Part shown: positions 7,627 through 14,731 of the stretch, piece by piece
Layout: each line of letters starts with the position of its first letter
How positions within the stretch are numbered: the first letter of the stretch is position 1
Assembly (NCBI GenBank): GCA_042091375.1
Contig: JBELHO010000052.1
Location: 1-23,402, forward strand
Length of the DNA stretch: 23,402 nt
Source: JBELHO01 sp042091375
Lineage (GTDB): Bacteria > Pseudomonadota > Gammaproteobacteria > Enterobacterales > Alteromonadaceae
Direction of reading: 5' to 3'
Program-made: the position numbers and the translations under genes
The notes under the pieces: model-generated
Databases searched by the model: none
The model's input: the letters and a program-made list of their open reading frames with translations, nothing else
What the model was told of the DNA's origin: nothing

Positions 7627-8496
7627 ATGAACAAAAATAGCACTGATATTCGACTTATTATTCCTGTTTTTCTTGCCAATAAACTAAAAACACATCGACT
7701 AACCTCAGGGCTTCACCCCCTGTCGTTGGGTAAATCATCTCAGCAATCAAGCTTTGCAATCAATCAACAAGCGCACGGCAGTCATTGCCTGCTCTATTGT
7801 CAGTCAGGAGAAATGTCATTAAGCCTAGATGGCCGTAAATTATTGATGAAAGCTGGTGACATTGCCCTCAAAACTCCGCAACAAAGCATGGTTTTACTAT
7901 GCAAGCCCAGCCAACAGTTCGACTATTATTGGCTTAACTTTTCTGGCAATCTGGCCGTGGATTTCGCCCAACGTTTGTTAATGAAAATGGAAAACAATAT
8001 TGCCCATGTGGGAATTTTAACCAATATAGTCAATGATATTGAGGGGCTGCTAGTACTGGGTAAAAATGGTTATTCCGCAACTAATGTCATTCACGCCGTA
8101 CATGTATTACAGCAAGCATTGAGCTTTTTGGCGCTACAATTGCGTTTAAATGCAGTGAACAAAAGCTCAAAATTTGATCTTGCTGCCATTGAAAATGTAA
8201 TGCGCAATAACCTTCACCACGAACTCAATCTAGATACCTTGGCTCACTATAGCCAATTATCAAAGTATCATTTTTGTAAAAAATTTAAAGAATTAACTGA
8301 TAGCTCGCCAATACAATACTTTATTAACATGAAAATGCAAAAAGCCTGCTTTATGCTAGATAACTCTGATGACACCATAAAAATCATTGCCGAATCGTTG
8401 GGCTATAATGATGCTTATTACTTTTCGAGATTATTTAAGAAAACCTTGGGAATATCGCCCAAACACTATCGTGGTTCTAATGCGCCAAGCCAGTAA
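7627..8496 (+). CDS. AraC-family transcriptional regulator
   Basis: A 289-aa regulator with the usual AraC layout. An N-terminal cupin-like sensing region (about 40-120) contains GEMSLSLDGRKLLMKAGDIAL. A C-terminal double helix-turn-helix (about 190-285) contains LDTLAHYSQLSKYHFCKKFKE and then IIAESLGYNDAYYFSRLFKK, and ends in the family-typical GISPKHYR. It is transcribed away from icmF and shares its upstream region, so control of icmF and the genes behind it is likely. A branched short acyl-CoA or the free acid as effector would be a guess. The start has only a weak GAG 10-12 nt upstream, but no better start lies nearby. It converges with the small gene at 8549-9016, with a 52-nt gap and no terminator hairpin visible. 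Confidence 0.9.
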   Translation: MNKNSTDIRLIIPVFLANKLKTHRLTSGLHPLSLGKSSQQSSFAINQQAHGSHCLLYCQSGEMSLSLDGRKLLMKAGDIALKTPQQSMVLLCKPSQQFDYYWLNFSGNLAVDFAQRLLMKMENNIAHVGILTNIVNDIEGLLVLGKNGYSATNVIHAVHVLQQALSFLALQLRLNAVNKSSKFDLAAIENVMRNNLHHELNLDTLAHYSQLSKYHFCKKFKELTDSSPIQYFINMKMQKACFMLDNSDDTIKIIAESLGYNDAYYFSRLFKKTLGISPKHYRGSNAPSQ

Positions 8497-8548
8497 AGTC
8501 AGAGGGGGTCATTAGCTATATCAAGGATATCTCAGGTAATCATTTGCA

Positions 8549-9016
8549 TTATATCAATGGCAAACCACGTTGTTTAGCGATTAGATTGAGTACTTTAGTC
8601 AACTTAGTATGCATATAGATCTTACTTAACTTAGCTGTTGCCAATAATTGTTTTTGTTCAATATCGGTAATAGCAACATAACAGGTTATTTGCTGTTTAC
8701 TCTGCTGATAATAACTAATGACATCATCGGCAAATACAGTTAATTTTTGTTGATGCTCAGGTGCATCACATTTACTAGTTAATTGTTGTTTGCTAACAAT
8801 GCACAAATGGACCTTGAGAACATCTTGTTCATTGCCATACCAGCCTGCTGTTAATGTCTGAAAATTTAGTTGCGCTGCCAACTTTTCGCCAACAAATGGC
8901 ATGTGGCTAAAAGCGCTGCTTATCTGTTGATTTACTGCAAGTGTAATGGGTAAGTCACTGGTCATTGATAACGGCCATAGTCGTCTACAATTAGGCCGCA
9001 CAACCAAAAATAACAT
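8549..9016 (-). CDS. Hypothetical protein, family not recognised
   Basis: A 155-aa open frame that I do not recognise. It has no signal peptide, no clear membrane segment beyond a short hydrophobic N-terminus (LFLVV), and no metal or nucleotide motif. Cysteines at 10, 72, 83 and 112 are not in a recognisable pattern. The composition, rich in Q, K, L and T, looks like a soluble mixed alpha/beta protein. No convincing Shine-Dalgarno precedes the ATG at 9016. An internal ATG at codon 18 (8965; MTSDLPITLAV) is an alternative that would remove the odd N-terminus. It lies 101 nt downstream of the acetyl-CoA acetyltransferase in the same direction with no terminator between, so it may be co-transcribed. 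No longer frame competes on the other strand. Confidence 0.6.
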   Translation of the reverse strand: MLFLVVRPNCRRLWPLSMTSDLPITLAVNQQISSAFSHMPFVGEKLAAQLNFQTLTAGWYGNEQDVLKVHLCIVSKQQLTSKCDAPEHQQKLTVFADDVISYYQQSKQQITCYVAITDIEQKQLLATAKLSKIYMHTKLTKVLNLIAKQRGLPLI

Positions 9017-9117
9017 ACAATAAGTTAGGTTGTGCGATGTTCTTTATCACTTAGCTGCCCTGTCCTAGCTTATTCCTTATTAGCACCAGCAGCACAGCAG
9101 AGTACAGAGTATTGGTT

Positions 9118-10302
9118 TTAAAGCATTTCAACAGCAATCGCTGTGGCTTCGCCACCGCCGATGCACAGTGATGCTAATCCCTTGCTCAAGCCTTTATTTT
9201 TTAGGGCGTGAATTAAAGTCACCATAATACGCGCACCACTGGCTCCTAGAGGATGACCTAGCGCACAAGCGCCACCGTTGATGTTGACTTTTTCTACATC
9301 GAGGGCCAGCTCTTTTATGGCCAACATAGTGACCATAGCGAAGGCTTCATTAATTTCCCATAAATCAACATCAGCCACAGACCAACTGGCTTTTTCTAGC
9401 GCTTTTTTCATCGCACCAACAGGAGCAACAGTAAACTCAGCGGGCTTTTGCGCATGAGTAGCATGGCCAACAATTTTACATAAGGGCGTTAAGCCTCGCT
9501 TTGTCGCCTCTGACATTTTCATCATGATCAACGCTGCTGCACCATCTGAAATAGAGCTGGAATTAGCCGCAGTGATGGTACCATCTTTTTTAAATGCCGC
9601 GCGCAATGATGGAATTTTATCAGGACGGGCATTACCGGGCTGCTCATCAACGCAAAACTCGCTATCACCACGACGAGATTTAACGGTTACTGAAGTAATC
9701 TCACTATCAAAAGCACCCGATGCAATTGCTGCGTTTGCCCGTGATAAAGAGCGGATCGCGTACTCGTCCATTTGTTGACGAGTAAATTCAGCATTGTCGG
9801 CAGTATCTTGCGCAAAGCAGCCCATAGCAACACCATCATATGCATTCTCTAAACCGTCAGTCATCATGTGATCAAGTAGTTGACCATGTCCCATTTTGAT
9901 GCCTGCCCTCCCCTTAGGCATAAGATGCGGCGCATTGGTCATACTTTCCATACCACCGGCAACGGCAACATCAATTGAGCCGGCAACAAGTGCATCGTGA
10001 GCTTGCATAGCGGCTTTCATACCCGAGCCACACACCTTGTTAATGGTTGTGCAAGCCGTTGCTAAAGATAAGTTTGCTGCTAGTGCTGCTTGTCTTGCTG
10101 GCGCTTGCTTCAAGCCGGCAGGCAGAACACAGCCCATGATCACTTCATCTACTTGATCATTGTCCAAATTAACTGAATCAAGTGCGCCGCGTATCGCTGT
10201 TGCCCCCAAATCAGGTGCACTCACCGCCGATAAACCGCCCATAAAACCGCCCATAGGGGTTCGAGTAGCTGCAACAATAACAATAGGATCGACAATAGAC
10301 AT
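9118..10302 (-). CDS. atoB: Acetyl-CoA acetyltransferase (thiolase II)
   Basis: A degradative/biosynthetic thiolase of 394 aa, matching the family length, that reversibly cleaves acetoacetyl-CoA with CoA to two acetyl-CoA. Nucleophile Cys91 lies in NKVCGSGM. His350 is in GHPLGASG and Cys380 in CIGGGEA, the same spacing as in characterised acetoacetyl-CoA thiolases. A GGAG site lies 7 nt upstream of the ATG. It is divergent from liuR with two LiuR-like operators between them. It would perform the last step after the CoA-transferase at the end of the liu operon. A -35 TTGAGC (10380-10385) and -10 TATCAA (10357-10362) on the minus strand with 17-nt spacing form a fair promoter candidate, just downstream of the first operator. 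Gene symbol atoB is by function; phaA/phbA would be synonyms. Confidence 0.93.
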   Translation of the reverse strand: MSIVDPIVIVAATRTPMGGFMGGLSAVSAPDLGATAIRGALDSVNLDNDQVDEVIMGCVLPAGLKQAPARQAALAANLSLATACTTINKVCGSGMKAAMQAHDALVAGSIDVAVAGGMESMTNAPHLMPKGRAGIKMGHGQLLDHMMTDGLENAYDGVAMGCFAQDTADNAEFTRQQMDEYAIRSLSRANAAIASGAFDSEITSVTVKSRRGDSEFCVDEQPGNARPDKIPSLRAAFKKDGTITAANSSSISDGAAALIMMKMSEATKRGLTPLCKIVGHATHAQKPAEFTVAPVGAMKKALEKASWSVADVDLWEINEAFAMVTMLAIKELALDVEKVNINGGACALGHPLGASGARIMVTLIHALKNKGLSKGLASLCIGGGEATAIAVEML

Positions 10303-10392
10303 AGGATTCTCCGCATTAGTAAGGTTTAAGATTTATACCTTGTGTGTAAATTTACATTGATAGATAACGAAATAGATTAGCTCAATTTTACG

Positions 10393-10408
10393 TTTACGCC
10401 AACGTAAA
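10393..10408. promoter_or_regulatory. LiuR-type operator 1 (thiolase side)
   Basis: TTTACG-CCAA-CGTAAA is a 16-bp palindrome with the same arms and spacing as the second site at 10536-10551. An extra half-site, TTTACG, lies directly upstream at 10387-10392. It lies eight nt upstream of the candidate -35 of the thiolase gene on the minus strand. MerR-family LiuR regulators of proteobacterial leucine/isovalerate genes are known to use palindromes of this kind. Assignment to this liuR is inferred from position. Confidence 0.75.
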
Positions 10409-10535
10409 CTAGCTAATAAACCACAATTAACTGGGAGCTATTGATCTTTCGCTATTTTTTGTAAGCCATGGTTGGCTATTTATCTGAGATAGTGCCTTGG
10501 CAAGGTTATCATTAAATAGGAAAATACTAGCCAGC

Positions 10536-10551
10536 TTTACGTTAACGTAAA
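10536..10551. promoter_or_regulatory. LiuR-type operator 2 (liuR side)
   Basis: TTTACGTTAACGTAAA is a perfect 16-bp palindrome 42 nt upstream of the liuR ATG. Its left arm could serve as a -35 (TTTACG) with a -10 TAAAGT at 10559-10564 and 17-nt spacing. In that case LiuR binding would block RNA polymerase, giving autoregulated control of the whole liuR-liuABCDE-CoA-transferase operon. Confidence 0.8.
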
Positions 10552-10593
10552 CTTCATGTAAAGTGATGGACAAATTGGCAACAAGAGTATCTT

Positions 10594-11004
10594 ATGGCTG
10601 ACAAAAATCTGAACAGTTACTCCATTGGTGAATTGGCGAAGGAATTTGATATCACCAACCGCAGTATTCGTTTTTACGAAGATCAAGGGCTCATATTACC
10701 CACTCGCAAAGGGCAAACTCGAATTTATAACCAAAGAGATAAAGTTCGACTAAAGTTAATCTTACGCGGTAAACGCTTAGGCTTTTCTCTGGCAGAAACA
10801 GGTCGACTTTTTGAACTTTACGATGCAGACAAATCGAGTGCCAAACAACTTGAAACCTTTATGAAGTTGATACTGCAGAAAAAAGAAGATTTGAAGCAGC
10901 AACTCGATGATATTCACGCGGTGATGATCGAGTTGGACAGTTTACAAGACAACTGTCAAAACATATTACACAACATTGAGCAGTCAAAATCAGAGACTAA
11001 TTAA
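10594..11004 (+). CDS. liuR: MerR-family regulator of leucine/isovalerate degradation
   Basis: A 136-aa MerR-family regulator. The N-terminal winged helix-turn-helix contains YSIGELAKEFDITNRSIRFYEDQGL (9-33) and RIYNQRD (43-49). The C-terminal half (about 80-130) is a long helix with coiled-coil character for dimerisation. No cysteine cluster is present, so it is not a metal sensor. A single Cys lies near the C-terminus. It lies 27 nt upstream of liuA, first gene of the leucine operon, which is the standard position of LiuR in gammaproteobacteria. Two palindromes in the region upstream are its likely targets. An AAGAG ribosome binding site is about 8 nt before the ATG. The inducer is probably an acyl-CoA of the pathway (inference). 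Confidence 0.92.
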   Translation: MADKNLNSYSIGELAKEFDITNRSIRFYEDQGLILPTRKGQTRIYNQRDKVRLKLILRGKRLGFSLAETGRLFELYDADKSSAKQLETFMKLILQKKEDLKQQLDDIHAVMIELDSLQDNCQNILHNIEQSKSETN

Positions 11005-11031
11005 CCAGCAAATAAACACATAGGACAACAC

Positions 11032-12201
11032 ATGATTTCTCCTTTTTCATCCCTGAACTTTAATTTGGGCGAAACCGTCGATATGATCCGTGATCAAGTC
11101 AATGCTTTTGCTCGCGAAGAAATAGCCCCTAGGGCAGCACAAATTGATATAGATAATGAATTTCCTTACGATCTGTGGCGTAAATTTGGCGACATGGGCC
11201 TATTGGGTTTAACCGTTGATGAACAATACGGCGGCTCGGGTTTGGGTTACATAGAACACATGGTCGCTATGCAAGAAATCAGTCGAGCATCAGCCTCTGT
11301 TGGTTTAAGTTACGGTGCTATGTCTAACCTTTGTTTAAATCAGTTAAACAAGAATGGTTCACACCAACAAAAACAAAAGTATTTACCCAAGTTGTGTTCT
11401 GGAGAACACATTGGTGCCCTTGCAATGAGTGAGCCCAATGCAGGCTCTGACGTAGTTAGTATGAAATTACGCGCCGATAAACAAGGCGATAAATACATAC
11501 TCAACGGCAATAAAATGTGGATCACTAACGGTCCAGATGCCGATGTCTATGTTATTTATGCCAAAACCGACACTAGCGCAGGTTCGAAAGGCATTACCGC
11601 ATTTATTGTTGAACGCGATTATCCTGGCTTCTCTCGTCATCAGAAGTTAGATAAATTAGGCATGCGCGGTTCTAATACCTGTGAGTTAGTTTTTCAAAAT
11701 TGTGAAGTACCGGCTGAAAATATTTTAGGCTCGGAAGGAAGAGGTGTTCAAGTATTAATGTCTGGTCTCGATTATGAGCGTTTAGTATTGTCAGGCGGGC
11801 CATTGGGCATTATGGACGCTTGTATGGATCTCGTTGTACCTTACATCCACGACCGTAAACAATTTGGTCAATCCATTGGTGAATTCCAACTAATACAGGG
11901 CAAAATTGCTGACATGTATACGCAAATGAATGCAGCTAAATCTTATGCCTATATGTGCGCTCTCGCAGCTGATCGCGGTGAAACCACCCGAAAAGATGCC
12001 GCTGGGGTTATCTTATACAGTGCTGAGTTAGCAACAAAAATGGCGTTAGACGCAATTCAATTGCTCGGTGGTAATGGCTACATCAATGAATTTCCTGCTG
12101 GCCGTTTATTGCGCGATGCCAAGTTATACGAAATTGGCGCAGGCACCTCAGAAATTAGACGCATGCTCATTGGCAGAGAATTATTCTCTGAATCTAAATA
12201 A
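11032..12201 (+). CDS. liuA: Isovaleryl-CoA dehydrogenase
   Basis: An FAD-dependent acyl-CoA dehydrogenase of 389 aa that oxidises isovaleryl-CoA to 3-methylcrotonyl-CoA, passing electrons to electron-transfer flavoprotein. The catalytic base is Glu249 in GLDYERLVLSGGPLGIMDA. That position, in the helix-G motif rather than near the C-terminus, is diagnostic of isovaleryl-CoA dehydrogenases. Other family motifs are AMSEPNAGSDV (131-141), MWITNGPDADVYVIYAKTD (162-180) and the C-terminal LLGGNGYINEFP with GAGTSEIRR. The ATG has an AGGA site 6 nt upstream. The gap to liuB is 92 nt, the largest in the operon, and holds a striking palindrome. Confidence 0.96.
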   Translation: MISPFSSLNFNLGETVDMIRDQVNAFAREEIAPRAAQIDIDNEFPYDLWRKFGDMGLLGLTVDEQYGGSGLGYIEHMVAMQEISRASASVGLSYGAMSNLCLNQLNKNGSHQQKQKYLPKLCSGEHIGALAMSEPNAGSDVVSMKLRADKQGDKYILNGNKMWITNGPDADVYVIYAKTDTSAGSKGITAFIVERDYPGFSRHQKLDKLGMRGSNTCELVFQNCEVPAENILGSEGRGVQVLMSGLDYERLVLSGGPLGIMDACMDLVVPYIHDRKQFGQSIGEFQLIQGKIADMYTQMNAAKSYAYMCALAADRGETTRKDAAGVILYSAELATKMALDAIQLLGGNGYINEFPAGRLLRDAKLYEIGAGTSEIRRMLIGRELFSESK

Positions 12202-12216
12202 AGCTGCGTTCTGTTG

Positions 12217-12243
12217 GTCAACTTGACAAGTTGTCAAGTTGAC
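12217..12243 (+). repeat. 27-nt near-continuous palindrome between liuA and liuB
   Basis: Arms GTCAACTTGACAA (12217-12229) and TTGTCAAGTTGAC (12231-12243) are perfect reverse complements around one base (G12230). Smaller palindromes are nested inside because the unit CAAGTTG/CAACTTG is used three times. No T-run follows, so it is not a classical terminator. As RNA it would form a stable hairpin in the liuA-liuB spacer and could set mRNA stability or relative liuA:liuB expression; as DNA it could be an operator. Confidence 0.8.
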
Positions 12244-12293
12244 TAGATGTTAAGCACCTAAAAATAATACCGTTACAAAACAAGGGAAAAAAC

Positions 12294-13901
12294 GTGGCTA
12301 AAATTCTTTCCAAAATAAATCCCCGCAGCGCTGAATTCATTGCCAACGCTGAACATATGCAAACCCAAGTGGACGATTTAAAAGAAAAACTAGCAGCCAT
12401 TGCACTAGGCGGTGGCGAGAAAAGCCGAACTCGGCATTTATCAAGAGGCAAGTTATTGCCCAGAGATAGGGTGCAGGCGCTTCTCGATCCGGGCTCACCT
12501 TTTCTAGAGTTATCGCAACTTGCCGCTTATCAGGTTTATCAAGATGATATCGCTGCCGCGGGTATTATCACAGGCATTGGCCGAGTAGGTGGGCAAGAGT
12601 GTATTATTGTCGCCAATGATGCCACTGTTAAAGGCGGTACATATTACCCGTTAACAGTAAAAAAGCATCTCAGAGCGCAAACTATTGCCCTTGAAAATAA
12701 CCTGCCTTGTATTTACTTAGTCGATTCTGGTGGTGCTAATTTACCCAATCAAGATGACGTATTTCCCGATAAAGAGCATTTCGGTCGGATCTTTTTTAAT
12801 CAAGCCAATATGTCGGCTCAGGCTATACCGCAAATCGCCGTTGTTATGGGCTCCTGTACCGCTGGCGGTGCCTATGTACCCGCTATGGCTGATGAGTCTA
12901 TTATAGTCAAAGAACAAGGCACTATTTTTCTCGCTGGACCGCCTCTGGTAAAAGCGGCGACTGGTGAAGTGGTTAGTGCTGAAGAACTCGGTGGTGCTGA
13001 TGTGCACTGCCGCACTTCTGGGGTTGCCGATCACTTTGCCCAAAATGATCATCACGCCCTCGACATTGCTCGCCAAGCCATTGGCAACTTGAATCGAGTC
13101 AAGGCCATTAGCATTGATATTCAAGCTGTGGTTGAGCCGGCATATGCCAGTGAAGAAATCTACGGTATTGTTCCTAAAGATCCTCGTAAACCCTTTGATA
13201 TTAGGGAAATCATTGCACGCATTGTCGATGGCAGTGAGTTTGATGAATTTAAAGCGTTATACGGGACCACTTTAGTGTGTGGATTTTGCCGCATTTTCGG
13301 TTATCCCGTGGGTATTATTGCCAACAACGGCATTTTGTTTGGCGAATCAGCACAAAAAGGTGCACATTTTATTGAATTGTGTGCCCAACGCAAGATCCCT
13401 TTGGTGTTTTTACAAAATATAACCGGCTTCATGGTAGGCAAGCAATATGAAACCGCAGGCATTGCCAAACACGGTGCGAAAATGGTTACTGCAGTAGCCA
13501 CCGCCAAAGTACCTAAATTTACGGTATTAATTGGCGGCAGTTTCGGTGCGGGTAATTACGGCATGTGCGGTAGAGCCTATGATCCAAGGTTCTTATTTAT
13601 GTGGCCGAATGCGCGTATATCAGTGATGGGAGGCGAACAAGCGGCAGGTGTTTTAGCACAAGTTAAACGCGATCAAAAAGCCCATCGCGGCGAGTCGTGG
13701 AGCGAGGCTGAAGAAACTGAATTTAAACAGCCGATCATCGACAGTTACGAACATCAGGGACACCCTTATTACGCTTCGGCGCGTTTGTGGGATGACGGTG
13801 TTATTGATCCGGCACAAACACGTCAAACCTTGGGCTTAGCTATCTCGGCCGCACTCAATAAACCAATCGAGGATACCAAATTTGGTATCTTTAGAATGTA
13901 G
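12294..13901 (+). CDS. liuB: Methylcrotonoyl-CoA carboxylase, carboxyltransferase (beta) subunit
   Basis: A 535-aa carboxyltransferase with two tandem crotonase-like halves. It transfers CO2 from carboxybiotin on LiuD to 3-methylcrotonyl-CoA, giving 3-methylglutaconyl-CoA. Motifs include the N-half YLVDSGGANLPNQ and GSCTAGGAYVPAM, and the C-half NITGFMVGKQYE, GGSFGAGNYGMCGRAYDPRFLF and ARISVMGGEQAAGVL, all typical of MCC-beta rather than propionyl-CoA carboxylase. The most likely start is GTG at 12294, preceded by AAGGGA about 8 nt upstream. The N-terminal sequence (AKILSKINPRSAEFIANAEHM) fits family starts. The stop at 13901 overlaps the ribosome binding site of liuC. Confidence 0.96.
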   Translation: MAKILSKINPRSAEFIANAEHMQTQVDDLKEKLAAIALGGGEKSRTRHLSRGKLLPRDRVQALLDPGSPFLELSQLAAYQVYQDDIAAAGIITGIGRVGGQECIIVANDATVKGGTYYPLTVKKHLRAQTIALENNLPCIYLVDSGGANLPNQDDVFPDKEHFGRIFFNQANMSAQAIPQIAVVMGSCTAGGAYVPAMADESIIVKEQGTIFLAGPPLVKAATGEVVSAEELGGADVHCRTSGVADHFAQNDHHALDIARQAIGNLNRVKAISIDIQAVVEPAYASEEIYGIVPKDPRKPFDIREIIARIVDGSEFDEFKALYGTTLVCGFCRIFGYPVGIIANNGILFGESAQKGAHFIELCAQRKIPLVFLQNITGFMVGKQYETAGIAKHGAKMVTAVATAKVPKFTVLIGGSFGAGNYGMCGRAYDPRFLFMWPNARISVMGGEQAAGVLAQVKRDQKAHRGESWSEAEETEFKQPIIDSYEHQGHPYYASARLWDDGVIDPAQTRQTLGLAISAALNKPIEDTKFGIFRM

Positions 13902-13910
13902 GAGCAATTG

Positions 13911-14726
13911 ATGACCGCACCTAAACAAAATAAAGTTACCTGTGATGTTGATCAGTTCGGGGTTGCCACGGTTTGTCTCAACAACCCAGAAAAACACAAT
14001 GCCTTTGACGATGATATCATTGCCCAACTCACCGCAATGTTTACTAAAATTGGCCAAGATAGTCACATTCGCGTGATGATCTTAGCCTCCACAGGTAAAA
14101 GCTTTTCAGCTGGCGCTGATCTCGCCTGGATGAAGCGCATGGCAGGTTATAATTATCAAGACAATTTAACCGATGCTAATGCCCTTGCCACCATGTTAAA
14201 AACTCTAAATTTCATGCCGCAAGCCACCATAGCTCAAATTCAAGGCGCAGCATTTGGTGGCGCCGTTGGTTTAGCCAGTTGCTGTGATATTGTCATTGCC
14301 AGTGAAGCAGCGAGTTTCTGTTTGAGTGAAGTAAAGCTGGGCTTAATTCCAGCGACTATTAGTCCTTATGTGCTCAATGCCATCGGTCAAAAAGCAGCGC
14401 GCCGCTATTTTCAAACAGCAGAGCGATTTTCGGCGGCAAAGGCTGCACAACTTGGTTTAGTTAACGAGGTAGTCAGCCCTGAAAATCTCAACCAAGCAGT
14501 CAGTGATATGGTCACTACCTTGCTGAAAAATGGCCCTATAGCGACACAACAGGCGAAGCGACTGGCACTTGATGTCGCCTATCAAGACATTAATGCTGAA
14601 CTGATCAATATCACCAGTGAGCGCATTGCAACCTCGCGGGTTTCTGCAGAAGGTCAAGAGGGGCTGAGCGCTTTTTTTGACAAACGCCTGCCCAGCTGGT
14701 GCAAACCATCATCGAGCCAAGGTTAA
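13911..14726 (+). CDS. liuC: 3-Methylglutaconyl-CoA hydratase (enoyl-CoA hydratase family)
   Basis: A crotonase-family hydratase of 271 aa converting 3-methylglutaconyl-CoA to HMG-CoA. Oxyanion-hole segments are SFSAGADLAWMKRM and IQGAAFGGAVGLASCCDI. The active-site acidic segment is LSEVKLGLIPATISPYV. DLAWMKRMA is characteristic of methylglutaconyl-CoA hydratases. I chose the ATG at 13911 over the TTG at 13908 because GGAG (13901-13904) is 6 nt from the ATG but only 3 nt from the TTG. Only 9 nt separate it from liuB and 5 nt from the chosen liuD start, so it is tightly embedded in the operon. Confidence 0.93.
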   Translation: MTAPKQNKVTCDVDQFGVATVCLNNPEKHNAFDDDIIAQLTAMFTKIGQDSHIRVMILASTGKSFSAGADLAWMKRMAGYNYQDNLTDANALATMLKTLNFMPQATIAQIQGAAFGGAVGLASCCDIVIASEAASFCLSEVKLGLIPATISPYVLNAIGQKAARRYFQTAERFSAAKAAQLGLVNEVVSPENLNQAVSDMVTTLLKNGPIATQQAKRLALDVAYQDINAELINITSERIATSRVSAEGQEGLSAFFDKRLPSWCKPSSSQG

Positions 14727-14731
14727 TCACT

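Noticed and set aside
10464..10477. AGCCA-TGGT-TGGCT hairpin in the thiolase/liuR spacer
   Set aside because: It has only five base pairs and no relation to a promoter or gene end; likely chance.
12741..13124. 127-codon minus-strand frame inside liuB
   Set aside because: It is antisense to conserved carboxyltransferase motifs; a shadow frame.
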